A DNA stretch of 64,000 nucleotides from Drechslerella dactyloides (GCA_020064725.1 JAGTWJ010000019.1:4588001-4652000); one strand, 5' to 3'; numbered from the stretch's first letter, positions 10,810 to 23,240 are shown. Notes: generated by a model not told the origin, from the letters alone. Made by a program: numbers and translations.

Positions 10810-12956
10810 GTCGCACGAACTGCAGATACCATTTTTCTGGTCCCAGGAGATATTCTCGCGCTAATGCAGCCGGAGGATGGTTCATCATCATGGCAATCCA
10901 ACTCGCCGAACCGGCTTTCTGATACTCTTCGATTCGACAAACTGGGAATCTATTTGGTAACACAGGGCGCCATCAATGCATGCAAGTGTTGGCGCACTCT
11001 GGCGACACCGCCAGGCCAAATCGGAGCCCAGCCCACAAAGGCTACAACATTAAGCGCATCCATATCGCCGATTCGATTCGATCTCATACATGCATATTCT
11101 CCGACCTGAAACAGCCCCCGACGCAATCGCAGCGTCCTCGCAGATACTAGCCTGATACTTGCAGATAGAAGGTATCAATATCAGCCGTAGTCTCGAGACT
11201 ATATCAACAGTCTCAGAACGCTGGAACGGTGTATTATCAATGTCTGAGCCCACACGGTCTCGGGACCGCTCGAGTCTGAAGTGCGCCCCCACTCCGATCG
11301 AGTAAGCCGACCCGGCCAGTTTGATGATTACTTAGTGCTTAATATTCCATCCCACACAATAGTATATCGATCGATCGATCTGGGAAATTCAAATGCCAAT
11401 ACCTGCTGCATGCAGGGTATGCGCAGTGCATACTCGGTATTATGCAGCCCGAGCCTGGCATGCAGCATGCGCGCAGCAGCAAAATATCGATCGCGGACAA
11501 AATATTCAAATGTAACACAAGATCCGAAGCCAAGCATTGCTAAAACCAAGGTCAGCAGCTACCTCGCGCGTATACTATACGGACGGTATATTATATGCAT
11601 AACGTTATGATACCTCCGTCGACGGTGCACCACGATTGGAGAACGAACGTCCGGACGAATGCGTGATCCTATACCCATGTGCATGTCGCGGCTGCCTCGC
11701 ATTCTCCACAGTCTGCCTCAGACCAATACTCTATGATGTGCGAGTAGACTTACGGTCTGGAAGACGCTCTGCTGTACCGTGCCAGACGGAGCATAGTGCT
11801 GCCTAGCCGGTCTGGACGCCTGGGCGCGATAGATCGCCGCTGGAGATATGAGGCCGAGCCCCGGTCGCGATCTCGGAGTGTATTGTGCAAGTCCAAGCAT
11901 TCTGGGCGCTTGCGCCGAGCATATTACACCGTGCGACGCCGTAATTACCTATCAGACTCCCTCTCGCAGACCGCACACTTGTTTACGCGGTTCATTTAAC
12001 CTCAGCAAGTCAGCTGCCTGCGACGAAAAGGATTCCCAGCCAAGCTGCAATATAACGAACGCCAAGCGTTTTCCCCAATTGCAATCTGCTGGCGGAATGC
12101 CTGCCGTCCGTCGCTACGGTTAAGCTTATAATCAAATTAGCCAATCGAAGCGCGAGGGTGGATTTCAGCAGCTGGCTGTGGAGACCGTTTCTCCGCCGCT
12201 AGCCTTGCGTCCTGCTAATTGGCAAATATACTCCGCCCGTGTGATGGATGCATGATGGATGGATGCGAGCTGCTGGCCGGGAATATACTGACGACGGAAG
12301 CGAAAGGCGGGGCAAGCTGGCGGAATTCATCCAGCAATGGTGCGCTGGGCATGCCGGCTGCCCGGCTGCGCGCTGTGGTTTCCTCAGCCATTGCATTGGC
12401 GGGCTGGCAGCCTCGGGCGGAGGAAGGGAGAGGTCGGCTAGGAGTCTGTTGGCGAGCTCGGTTTGATGAGGTTTGATGAGGTTTGCCGGCTGAGGGTGAG
12501 GAGTCCGTAGGATGCATTGTGACCTCCACCATGGCACCCCCATTCCTGATGGTATTAATATCAGCCCGGACAGCCCGTCCTTCCGGAGGCCGTCCTTGGT
12601 AAACTTCCTCCATCCCCTCTTTGCGGACGTGTGCATGACTTGAGAGGACGAGTGAGCGATCGATAGAGCGGAGAGCTTGCTGTGCTGTGCTGCGTTCGTC
12701 TCCTCACGGTGCTGGGCGTCTTGCCTATCATATCCCCAGTGTATCAAAACGTCTCCGCTGAAGACAGCGGAAGCTCGGAGACGCTCACCAAGACCGCCTG
12801 AAATACCCATCCCTCGACCTCGGGTCCATCATCTACCTTCTCACCAACTCTCTCACACCATCCCAGGCCTGCTCACTTCGAAACTCGCCTCGACATCGGA
12901 CCGGCATTGCATCGCCTGTCCAGGCCGACCATCCAGCCAACGCGCCAATCGCAAAC

Positions 12957-13937
12957 ATGGCCGCGGAGTCCGTGCTCACCCTGCCGGAGCTGCTGACCAA
13001 CATCCTTCTGAACCTCTCCTTCCAAGATGTCATGCGCGCCCGCGGCGTCAACCACATCTGGCAAGATGTCATCGACACCAGCCCGGAAATCCTGTGGAAC
13101 ACCTGGCGCAGCCCGATCCCACCAAAGTCCGCGCGAAAGCACCGTCTCACCGACCCCTCATCCCCTCAATTGCCGCCGCAGCCGCTCGATTTCGAGCCCT
13201 TCAAGCCCTTCTTCGAAAAGACGCTCATCAACACCGACGAATGGATCACGGGCATCTCCCCCTCCGAGCCGCCCCCGCGCATCGCCCAGCGCCAATTCAT
13301 CCGCCGCAGCCTGCAGGAGTTCATCGCCAAACACGCAGCTAACCTCAAACGTTTCTACATCACACGCCCGCCGCTCAAGAAGATCGATTCCAGCATCAAG
13401 CTCATCACCGCCGGCCGCTCCAGCTTGCAGACCTCCTTCGACCGCGGCTTCTTCGTCGACTGTAGCCCCGCCGACGCCGGCATCACCGTCGACATGTATC
13501 TGAGGGCCCTGCTGGCCTGCCTCGATGCGAGCTGGGGCCATATCAACCTCCCGCCGACGCTCGACTCGTCGAACAACATGGCCACCGTGAGCACGACTAT
13601 CACAGCCGGCGCCAGCACCAATACCAACACCAATTCCATTACCAGCTACGCTCGTGTTGGCATTGGCAACGAGGAATACTGGGGCGTCAGCAGCCCGGAC
13701 ATGGTGGTCCGGCGGCGCAAGCACCGTCTCGAAACTCAGCTTCTTACTATGAAGACCGAGCACTTTGACGACGACGGCCCGCGCATGACGCGGCTGGAGG
13801 AGTGGGAGAACGGCGCGATGAGCTCGACGCTGATCATCAAGGTGCAGGTGAGCGAGTCGTCAATGGTGCTCCGGCCGCAGAAGAAGAGCTGGTTCGCGAC
13901 GCTGTACGACGCCTTGTTCGGCGCTTGGAGCCGGTGA
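12957..13937 (+). CDS. F-box domain protein
   Basis: Intronless 326-residue protein. The N-terminal F-box spans about residues 5-50 (LTLPELLTNILLNLSFQDVM, then RARGVNHIWQDVIDTSPEIL). This matches the fungal F-box pattern that binds Skp1 in SCF ubiquitin ligases. The remainder has no WD40 or LRR repeats that I can see. Two stretches (about 70-130 and 265-320) look folded, and a Thr/Asn/Ala-rich loop sits near 205-235. Many filamentous ascomycetes carry large families of such single-F-box proteins with unknown substrates. The ATG at 12957 directly precedes the F-box, and no upstream in-frame ATG is evident. Confidence 0.8.
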   Translation: MAAESVLTLPELLTNILLNLSFQDVMRARGVNHIWQDVIDTSPEILWNTWRSPIPPKSARKHRLTDPSSPQLPPQPLDFEPFKPFFEKTLINTDEWITGISPSEPPPRIAQRQFIRRSLQEFIAKHAANLKRFYITRPPLKKIDSSIKLITAGRSSLQTSFDRGFFVDCSPADAGITVDMYLRALLACLDASWGHINLPPTLDSSNNMATVSTTITAGASTNTNTNSITSYARVGIGNEEYWGVSSPDMVVRRRKHRLETQLLTMKTEHFDDDGPRMTRLEEWENGAMSSTLIIKVQVSESSMVLRPQKKSWFATLYDALFGAWSR

Positions 13938-15685
13938 TGCGATGCAATATGGCGACAAGCGTGGTGGATGCGGATAGCAAAGTCGGACGGATCGAGGAGG
14001 TAGGAAGGCCGCGGTTCTAGGGTTTAGGAACCATGGTTGACGGATGTGGTATCTGTGGGTGGGCTGTCGGTTTAGCGTCGCATTGCGCATGGTTTTTCCA
14101 ATTTGCGGTCTGTTTTTGCTCAAACTAGTGGCAACGTGCGTGCGCGTGGGCGCATTTGTCCATTTGTGCACTTTTCTTTTCCCTTTTATGTATCGCGGTC
14201 ATGACATCGATGGCGTTTAGGCGAATGAGGTCGGTTTCGATAGGACTAATTGTACTGTACTCTCTATTCTCAGATATGCTGAATAAAGGAATAATCATCG
14301 TCAAGTTGGAACGTGTCAGCTGCCCGCCCGCCAAGGCGCGCACGACGCCACGGCCACGCCGACAGATAGACAGATATTCCGCACGTAGCTGAAAGCATCA
14401 GCTGCCCAAAGGAATCCGTAGTCACCAACGATTGCATTCCTGTAGATGGTGCTGGTATGACTGGCGCGGGACAGTATTTTATGTACTGCTCGACCTAGGT
14501 CTGAGTCCGAGTCTACAGACGCGCATGATTGTGATGACAGTGCAACTAGGCGATTTTGTACCTGTCGTCGACGGTCCAACGTCCGGCTGTAGACGCCTCC
14601 CGACGGTTGATATCATATCATATCGTATGCTATCGTTCGGCTTCGCGGCGAAGCTGGGCGCAAACTGCGGCTTGAGTGGATCCGGGCTTGGCTGACTCTC
14701 GTTACCGTCCTGCATCGTCAAATGGGTGGCCCTCGAAGCGAGGTGGGAAGACTCCTTCGGGCGAGTGCTTCTCGATCTCGCGAGCACAGCCCTTCCATCT
14801 TGCATCATGGGCCGGAGTACCGCCCGCCGGCCAGATTGTCACCACCGGGCGACGCAGACTTGCGGATGACAATGAATCGACGTCGACGGCGCCTTACGTG
14901 ACGCCATGCTCGCCCTCGATCGACGGCTAGCGATTCGTAGTCCGGGATGTCCTGCTCGGCAGCCGGCCAACCGAAGGCCGGAGCAGCAGGACGAAAAATC
15001 TCTGTTTGTTAGCGGGCGAGCGAGCAAGCTGCTGTGCTGCAGGAGGAGCTTAACTGCACATGCTATACGCTGGCGGGAGCTGTACGGCGGTGGGACGGCA
15101 GGGAAGAAGTGGATCGCGATTGGCCCGTTGAGCTCTCCATCTGCGCAGCTGCTTGTCTGGTCACATATTGTGCACCAGCTCGGGTGAAAGCTCCCTTGCC
15201 GAGGTGGGGGAAGGCGCTGTCTGCCTGCTGTCCGTTTTTTTTTTTTTTGTCTTTCTCGGATGAGTTCTGAATTTGCGAGGAGAGGCCCTTGCTGAGTCAA
15301 GGAGAGGCCCGATGGATGGTGTATTTTAATTGTGAGATCCGGATATCGATCCAGGGGAGAGCGCGAGGGATATAATTGACGTTCCTCGTGGGAGATACTT
15401 GCTCGTGGAGGTTGTTCTTTTCGTCCCAACTCCGTTTGCCTGCTTCCTTTGCTTCCTTTTTGTTCCTTCCGCCCTGCACCAGAGCGTCACCGCTTCTTCA
15501 ACACGCTCACCGACGCCGGCTCTCAACAGCCCTCATCTCTTCTTCCTTTTCTCCCTCCTCCTCTCCTCTCCCTCTCCTCCCTTCTCCTTCTTCCTCGGAC
15601 CCCTATCCCGACCTCTTCCACCGACAGCCACAGTGATTACCGTCCGTCCGTCTCCCGGCCCTCGTGCAGAGGCCGCCAGCCGACA
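13938..15685. other. Gene-free 1.7 kb, 3' flank of the F-box gene and promoter/leader of HMG-CoA reductase
   Basis: No supported gene. Contains a T-run at about 15235-15248 and a long pyrimidine tract just before the HMG-CoA reductase ATG. The frames crossing this stretch are short and without conserved motifs. Confidence 0.5.
15526..15600 (+). promoter_or_regulatory. CT-rich tract in the HMG-CoA reductase leader
   Basis: About 75 nt almost entirely C and T (CTCCTCTCCTCTCCCTCTCC and similar), ending some 85 nt before the ATG at 15686. CT-boxes at this position are common in strongly expressed fungal genes and often mark the transcription start. Function here is inferred. Confidence 0.45.
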
Positions 15686-18600
15686 ATGATCATACCGACG
15701 CATCTGCTGCCCTCGGCGCCGCCCAAGGGCTTCCCGGACCCGTTCACGCCGCTCTTCTCACCGCTCTCCAAACGAGCCAGCGCCCACCCAATTCACACAA
15801 TTGTCGCCATCGCACTCCTCGCATCCGCCACTTACGTCGCCCTGCTGGAAGTCAGCCTGTTCGAGACCAAGAGCGACGACAGTCTAGGCTGGGGATTTGG
15901 CGGGTACCGATCGAACGACTGGACCAAGACCGCGTTGAACGGCGCGCAGACACTGCAGCTTGACCCGGCCGGCGAATGGCAGAATGCACCGTATCTGAAG
16001 GTACTGAACGATTCGAGCATAGCAAAGAAGCCTCTTGACATTGTATTTGATATTTAAACTTCCTCTTTTCCTTTCGTGTTACAGTGACGTTATTGTTGAG
16101 AATCGGTTGAGTGACGCTAACGGTTTTTTTCTCTCCTTTGAAGAACGATCAGGACTCCCAGAGCTCTCGGGTGACGCTGGTGACACTCTCCTTCCCTCCG
16201 TCGCAACAGTCAATTGCGGCACCGTCGAACATCTCTACAGAAATTCTTGTCAAACCACTACCCGCGACATCTCAGAACAGCCTTGTCTTCTCGGTTCCTT
16301 CCGATGAAACGACGAATTTCCTGTCCCAGGTCGGGGTGATCTCGACGGGCAAGGCAATTGACTCTTCTGGCCTGCCAAGCGACCAGGAAAGCTACTGGGT
16401 GGCAAGAGAAGCTGGTGGTAAGAACATCTCGGACAGCAGCCTTTCGGCGCTGGGGCTCCTGGGATGGCTGAAGAACAGCTGGGAGAGCTTTGTCGTTTTG
16501 TTGAAGGTATGTTCCGCGCTGCCACGGATGTATACGACGAAATTTACTGATCCTGGTGTGCAGAATGCGGAGTCGCTTGATATCGCCATAATGGCGTTCG
16601 GATACCTCTCCATGCACTCGACCTTTGTCTCGCTGTTCTTGTCTATGAGACGACTTGGCTCCAACTTTTGGCTAGCTACAACCGTGCTCTTCTCATCCGC
16701 ATTCGCCTTTTTGTTCGCCTGCTTCACGACCCACAGACTTGGTGTGCCCATCAACTTGATTCTACTTTCGGAGGGTCTCCCGTTCCTCGTTGTCATCGTC
16801 GGGTTTGAGAAGCCTATCATCCTGACAAAGGCCGTCCTCGAGGCCTCCGCAGCTCAGCGGCGGAAGGCCATCCAGAACCAAGACCGAACAAAGGCCCAGA
16901 CCACCAGCATCCAGACTGCTATTAGCGACGCAGTCCAGGAAGTTGGCTTCTCGATCGTGAGAGACTATGTCATTGAAATCGTTATCCTGGCTCTCGGAGC
17001 TGCTTCTAGCATCCAGGGCGGCTTCCGCAGATTCTGTTTCCTCGCTCTGTGGATCTTGGTGTTCGATTGCATTCTGCTGTTCACATTCTACACTGCGATT
17101 TTGTCCATCAAGCTCGAAATCAACCGTATCAAGAGGCACGTTGCTCTACGCAAGGCACTCGAAGACGATGGTGTCAGCAGACGAGTTGCCGAGAGCGTCG
17201 CTCGCGAAAACGAGTGGCCCAAGGTTATCGACAAGGATGGGAACCTGATAGCCTCAGACGAGTGGTCGAAGGACAAAACCACCACTATCTTCGGACGCAA
17301 GATCAAGGACAGCAATATCAAGGCGTTCAAAGTTCTGACCGTGACGGGATTCATTCTGGTCAATGCGCTTAACACCGTTATTCTACCATTCCGAGACCAT
17401 CACACCGCGAAGACCGTGGTTACACACCTGCCGCCAAGCCAGCTTGATGCAATGGATGTCGCACGACGAGGCTTGAAGGCGCTCGCACAGACGATGACCC
17501 CGGAAACCGTCGTCGATGTGCTTTACCCGATCACTTACCGCCCCATTGTCCACGACGACTCCAGCCTGCCGTTCCCTGCGTCCAAGCAGAGCTCAAATCT
17601 CTTTACTGAAGACGCCGTTGGTTCGAAGGTTATGCAGAGTCTGCTGAAGAGCCTCGAAGATCCCATCTTGAGCAAGTGGGTCTTCATCGTCTTGGCCATG
17701 AGCATCGTCCTCAACGGGTACCTCTTCAACGCCGCCAGATGGAGCGTTAAAGACTCTCACGTCGGTGAGGTGGACGTTTTGAAGTCACCCGTTCAGTCGT
17801 CGGCTGCTATGCCGCCGCCTCCCAAGATCGCCATGCCGCCCCCAAGTATCATCACTACCGAAGCGCCAGTCGAGACGCCGACGGGAGACCGTGCGGATCT
17901 CAACGTCTTGGTCAGCATGCTAAAGGCGGATCCCAAGGCACTCACGGACTCGGAAGCATTGAGGCTATGTCAGGCTGGGAAGTTGCCGATATATGCGCTG
18001 GAAAAATCGCTGAAGGACTGCGGTCGCGCTGTTGCCATTCGGAGAAGATTTGTTGCCGGAACGAAAGCCACTATCGCCAATTCTCAATTCCTCGCTGAAT
18101 CGAAGCTACCTAGAGAACACTACGACTATGACAGGGTGCTCGGTGCCTGCTGCGAAAACGTCATTGGATACATGCCGCTCCCGGTTGGTGTTGCAGGTCC
18201 GCTCGTCATCGATGGCGAGAGCTACTGGATCCCGATGGCCACTACCGAAGGCGTGCTCGTCGCTTCAACTCACCGTGGATGTAAATCGATCAACTCGGGC
18301 GGAGGCGTCACGACTGTTCTTACCGGAGACGGAATGACCCGTGGCCCCTGCGTCAGCTTCTCGTCCCTGGCCCGTGCTGGTGCCGCCAAGCTGTGGCTTG
18401 ACAGTGAGGAAGGGCAGAAGGTCATGAAGGACGCGTTCAACTCGACCTCCCGATTCGCGAGACTGCAGACCCTCAAGTGTGCGCTTGCCGGTACCTACCT
18501 GTACATCCGCTTTAGAACGACGACCGGCGACGCGATGGGGATGAACATGATCTCGAAGGGCGTGGAGCACGCTCTCAAAATCATGTCGACAGTCGCTGGG

Positions 18601-19338
18601 TTTGACGATATGGACATCATCTCGGTTTCTGGCAACTACTGTACTGATAAGAAGGCAGCGGCTATCAACTGGATTGAAGGGCGCGGGAAGAGCGTCGTCG
18701 CCGAGGCCATCATCCCGAAGGAAACGGTTGAGCAGACGCTCAAGATTACCGTCGACGCGCTGCTGGAGTTGAACGTGTCGAAGAATCTTATCGGCAGTGC
18801 TATGGCTGGTAGTATGGGTGGGTTCAACGCCCATGCTGCTAATATCGTCGCTGCTGTATTCCTTGCCACGGGCCAGGATCCCGCTCAGGTCGTCGAAAGC
18901 GCCAACTGCATCACCGTTATGAGAAAGTGAGTTCTATAAGTTTCGTATATTGGAAAGTCGGCTGCTAACGTGAGGATTTCCAGGGTGAATGACAACCTCC
19001 AGATTTCCGTCTCGATGCCATCGATTGAGGTCGGCACCATCGGAGGCGGCACCATTCTCGAGCCACAGGGCGCCATGCTCGACCTCCTCGGCGTGCGGGG
19101 TCCTCATCCGACGAACCCCGGCCATAATGCCCAGCGGCTGGCCCGGATTGTCGCCGGAGCTGTCCTTGCCGGCGAGCTGAGCTTGTGCTCTGCGCTTGCG
19201 GCGGGGCATCTGGTTCGGTCGCATATGGCGCATAACCGGAGCGCGGCACCGACGCGGACGAACACGCCGGCTCCCAGCAATGGGACCAACGGGTCTGCGA
19301 TCGCGCCGATGGGCCTTATGATGACAAGGGCGAATTGA
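15686..19338 (+). CDS. 3-hydroxy-3-methylglutaryl-CoA reductase
   Basis: Rate-setting ER enzyme of the mevalonate/ergosterol pathway (HMG-CoA + 2 NADPH to mevalonate). Four exons, 15686-16000, 16144-16506, 16564-18926 and 18984-19338, give about 1131 residues, normal for ascomycete HMGR. An N-terminal membrane segment (TIVAIALLASATYVALLEVS) follows a short cytosolic head, and then comes a lumenal loop. A multi-pass sterol-sensing-like region starts MAFGYLSMHSTFVSL. The catalytic domain contains ENVIGYMPLPVGVAGP (from 757), TTEG with catalytic E788, GDAMGMNMISKG, NYCTDKKAA with K922, GQD with D998, and SLCSALAAGH leading to H1094. S1100 in HNRS is the position equivalent to the AMPK-type regulatory serine of mammalian HMGR. 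All catalytic residues are intact. Introns 2 and 3 are both 57 nt. Confidence 0.96.
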
Positions 19339-20411
19339 GCGAGCATGTTCGGAAGTCTACGCAAGGTAAATGAGCGGTGGCGCGATAGCCGCGCTCCAGT
19401 CGCTTTCACCTTTAGGATCTTCAAATTTTGGGATAGAGGACGATATAATGTTCCATTTTGGGCCTGGACTGCCGGTTCTTCCTTACATATACCACTGTAA
19501 TTATAATATCTTTGGCATGTTTCCTCAACATTCTCGTTCAAACCTTCCTTTTTGCACGGAGCGGTGGTCGGATTGGATTGGCTGCTCTTAATGTCCATTT
19601 ATTGGGCGAGGCGGGGGCTATTTGCACTGCTTGATCTTTTGGAATTCTTATATAAGGCATGGTTCTAGACGTCATGGTCGTACCGTTACTTTTTACTTCT
19701 TCTTCTTATCTTCTTCTTCTTCTTCTTCTTCTTCTTCTTCTTCTTCTCCCTTCCTTCCCTTTATATTTCTTTCTTGGTCTTTGTTTCGAGCTGATAGATA
19801 GATATGGCGTGTGGATGTCGGCGGATGGCGGTGTGTATGTACATCTGATATCGTGTACAAATAGCTTGTTGTGATAAGTTCCATTGCGGCGGAACAAGAA
19901 ATACAATGAACAGCTGCTGGTCATGAGTCAGCGGAATCAGATCGATAACATTGTCCGGATTGCAAAAATTATATCGTGCACTTCTATAGCCCAGAAACAG
20001 TATTGCTGGACAGCATTCAAATGCTGGCAGGCATACGCCCGATAAGGACGAATGTTAGAGGGTCAATTCATCGATTGTGGAATTCTTCCCATCTATTAGG
20101 ATATGGGATATGTCTGCCATCGAGACATTAAGGACATGATGAGGAACGCCGACGTGATAAACCTGATAGCACAACGTAACGTAGTATACGGAAATATGAA
20201 TGAAACGACGAAAAAACGGCGAGCTGAGCGTGAAATCGGGTGTATGTATATCGCCAATTCCGCCGTTCTAGCCCTCCGTCCTCCCTGTCCTCCCCCTCCC
20301 CCTCCTCTCAAGCTCTATCTATCCTGCATCTTCACCCGCTCCCCCCCAACGTACACCACAGCATCGTATATTGTGTTTTTATTTTCGTTGATTTAGAATG
20401 GCAGGCGACTT
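19339..20411. other. Gene-free 1.1 kb between convergent HMGR and eS21 genes
   Basis: Holds the 3' UTRs of the two convergent genes and a TTC microsatellite (listed separately). Nothing else was recognised. Confidence 0.5.
19697..19747. repeat. (TTC)n microsatellite
   Basis: Nearly uninterrupted TTC triplets, with a single TTATC interruption near 19707, ending in TTCTCCC. It sits about 360 bp past the HMG-CoA reductase stop codon, so it may lie in or near its 3' UTR. The opposite strand reads GAA repeats, which give spurious poly-Glu frames. Confidence 0.85.
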
Positions 20412-20770
20412 TCAACGCTGCCTCGTCGCCGTCCACACGCTCTTGAGCAGGCCGTCTCGCTGCGCCAGACGGTTCAGGGAGTCGTCGCTCTCGCCGCGGC
20501 TGCGGACGAAGCCGCAGAGCGGGTAGGTGATGTGCTCGCCGGGGATGTAGCGGCCGTTCTCGTCGACCTTTGCGATGGAGATCTGGACGGAGGCGTGGTC
20601 CTTGGCTTTGATGATGCGGTTTGTGGCGGCGCACTTGCGGGGGACGTAGCTGTTCAGACACACCGGCTGTTAGTACCCATGATCTAGCTCTCGACGTCTA
20701 CGATGGCGGTAGTTTGGTTGGATTGGGGTGTAACGTACAGGTCCACGAGTTCTCCCTTGTCGTTTTCCAT
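20412..20770 (-). CDS. RPS21: 40S ribosomal protein eS21
   Basis: Small-subunit ribosomal protein. Two exons, 20770-20739 and 20649-20412, join in the middle of codon 11 and give 89 residues, against about 87-88 in most fungi. The joined N-terminus MENDKGELVDLYVPRKC is diagnostic. IIKAKDHASVQISIAKVD, YPLCGFVRSRGESDDSLN and the C-terminal SRQR-like tail (ATRQR) follow. The early intron (donor GTACGT, 89 nt) is typical of fungal ribosomal protein genes. It is convergent with HMG-CoA reductase. Confidence 0.95.
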
Positions 20771-21933
20771 TGTGGCGGTTGTGGGTGCGGTGTAGACGGC
20801 GGTGTGGAGGTGGTGATGATGCTTGGGGTCCTGTGGTGATAGCTGGCGTGTGTAGTTGCGAGGGAGGAGAGCTGTTGAGGATTGGGAGATATTTTTTTTC
20901 AGTGCGCGGATATGGCAGTCACAGACGGAAGGGGAAATTTTTGGGCTGACAAACGGGCCATAATTGCAACATTCTGCCAACACATTGCTATGCGGTTCGT
21001 GGAGCTTGGTCTGTATCATCCATTGCGAATCTTTGGGCGGCCATGTCGGCGGGCTCCCGGTCAAGACTCTGGATCGAGCCAAGTGTAGACCCAAGGAGAA
21101 GGTTGCGGCCCCTCTGAAGCCTTAGCTGAGAAAAACGGACATCGAACCAATGTCAGGCTCGCTCTCATGAGTCCAAGGAAACAATTTCGAAATTTCCCTT
21201 ATAGCTTATACATATAACAGCGCAGGTCCAGGCAGCTATCAAGCTGCTTAACGCAATACAGCGTCCATGCGCAACTTTTGCTCATCGAGGCAATTTATAT
21301 AGCTAGCAGATTATATCTCTAATATTGGAATCTTTTTCTGATATATATTTCTGTCTCCCGAATCACTTTACCCCCTACCTCAGTCTCTTTCACTGTGTGT
21401 AACTGAAAGCTCTAGCACCATACCCACAATCACCGCGAGTATTATATTAGTGGCATCATGTTCACCACCTAGGTTACCGGTATACCGTTGAATCCCAAGA
21501 TTCTCTGAGCAGACAGATGCTCGTGAGTGTTATACTAGATAGACACACAGTGATTCATGGTTCATAGTCCATTAATTTCGCAGCTAAGGCAAGTAACTAT
21601 AAAGGAAATTTTTGAGATATAGAGCTCTGGATGAAACGAAACCGGATAGGTAGTCCCACTCTCGAACCTCCATATAGTTTGCTATCTCCCTTAGGTAGCT
21701 CAAAAATTCAAGAACGATGCATACGATTACCTCTCTGTTTGGCGACCAGAATTTAAGTTGGAAACCTCCTCTTTTGGTATGTCCGTGATCACGAACTTGA
21801 GCTCTTCCGTACGCGGCATCCTTATCCAAGAAGACGTGAAATACAGGGTTGAACAATCTGCAGGCAAGAAGAATCAACAATGGCGCATTTGAGTCATCCT
21901 GTTAAGGATGTCCCATGCTAAATCCTTGTACAC
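20771..21933. other. Gene-free 1.2 kb upstream of eS21
   Basis: Holds the promoter of the minus-strand ribosomal protein gene on the left and the 3' flank of the F-box gene on the right. The sequence beyond about 21100 is AT-rich. No gene recognised. Confidence 0.5.
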
Positions 21934-23240
21934 TTATAGATTCCAAGTCCCGTCTAGACTCAGCATTCGATTTGTGTGAAAATCTGCGACGTGGTGGAAA
22001 AAATCAACGTCCATGAAAACACGCGTCCCGAATAAGGCATACATCGTTGGGTTAGTTGCAGCAAGGCTGCTGCAGATGCTGCAATACCCCGATATCTTTC
22101 CAAATGATCGCAGCTGCGCGATGAAGCCGTCATACAAGTCACGACATTGGGCTGCAGAATAAAACCGACAATAAATGGACTGCCCGAAGATTTGGCGTCC
22201 CAGAACCATGTCGATGAGATTATCTGCCCCGACAGCAATCCATTCGTCATCCGTATCGTCCGATTGACCAGTCGTTGGTACACGGAGCTTGGCAGTGGGT
22301 TTATAATTCCTCGCTAAATTCTTTATACTCTTACGGATGCGCTCGGCCGTGACGAATCTGCGTAGTTTGGTCTCGTAAAGCTGCTCGTACTTTTCCATTA
22401 CGGCCTCAACTAGTTTCTGTGCAACCTTTGCTCGGTAGTCTCGAATCTCTCTTGCTGACGCCAGAGGACGAATGTTCTTGAGGTGTGTAGCGGCGACTTT
22501 TTCCCAGGAAAGTCCATAGGCAGCCTCTGTCTCCTTCCGGACTGATGGCAGCCAGTAGCAAGCTGCCTGCAGCCGTGTGTAGCGCCCCTTTACTATCTGG
22601 TGGGGGGCAGTGTTGAAGCGGGCTGTAAAGCTCTGCAGTTTGGATGTATCCAACAATGGAATTTCATCAACTACTCTGGCCACTAATAAAATTAGTTATT
22701 ACTATCAGAAACCACGGTACTCGAACTCAAATACGTCTCACAACTAGTGAAGTCCAGGATCAGGTATCGATGTATCGATTACTTACGGACGATGTTCTCA
22801 TCTAGGCAATCCTTGCAGTATGTCTTGCTCAGCTCTTTCAATTCAGTGCCAGTCCTTGGCTTGAAACAAAGCTGACAAGTTTTCTTGTGCTTTCCCTGCA
22901 TAGCATCAAGGATGTATTTGTGATAGTCATAAGTCTTCTTGAATTTCTGGAACTTCTTTAGCTTTCGGTTTCCGAAGCGGTACCAGAAATACTGTGAGCC
23001 CGCGAGGTCGGAGTGCAACTTGCGAGAGGTGCAGCTGAGTTTAATCGCAGTTTGGGCGTCGGGGAGGTAGCAAGCGATTTCGAGGAGAACTTCCAAGGGC
23101 ATATTCTCAAGTGTCGGCTTGGTTTTCTCCATGCATGCTAGGGAATTCAATTTTTGAGCTGCTCCTAGCCCGTCGGAACAAGAGAGCTTGGAGAATTTGC
23201 TCGGCAAGTTTGAGGAAGAGGAAGCTTTGGAAGTACTCAT
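21934..23240 (-). CDS. F-box protein with C-terminal-of-F-box Cys4 motif
   Basis: Two exons, 23240-22787 and 22682-21934, joined in phase 1 (donor GTAAGT, acceptor TTAG), give about 400 residues. After a Ser/Lys-rich start, the F-box is at about 43-90 (LENMPLEVLLEIACYLPDAQ, then SCTSRKLHSDLAGS). A basic, aromatic helix (KLKKFQKFKKTYDYHKY) and a C-x2-C ... C-x2-C pair (CQLC and CKDC, about 15 residues apart) follow, consistent with a small zinc-binding knuckle. The second exon is a helical region without a recognised domain. This F-box plus Cys4 arrangement recurs in lineage-specific F-box proteins of filamentous fungi. The role is presumably SCF substrate recognition; the substrate is unknown. 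Confidence 0.75.

Larger units (their letters stand above)
9533..12956. other. Gene-free 3.4 kb rich in small palindromes and inverted repeats
   Basis: No supported coding frame. The left end carries the promoter of the minus-strand repeat-protein gene, and the right end is the leader of the F-box gene. The middle (about 10.1-11.9 kb) has ATCGATCGATCGAT runs at 10126-10141 and 11365-11380, many TGCATGCA-type palindromes, and a cluster of inverted repeats built on GGTCTCG/CGAGACC (listed separately). A 14-bp perfect palindrome TAGTCTCGAGACTA lies at 11188-11201. Confidence 0.5.

Noticed and set aside
19693..19924. Poly-Glu frames on the minus strand
   Set aside because: They are translations of the TTC microsatellite, located between two convergent genes.
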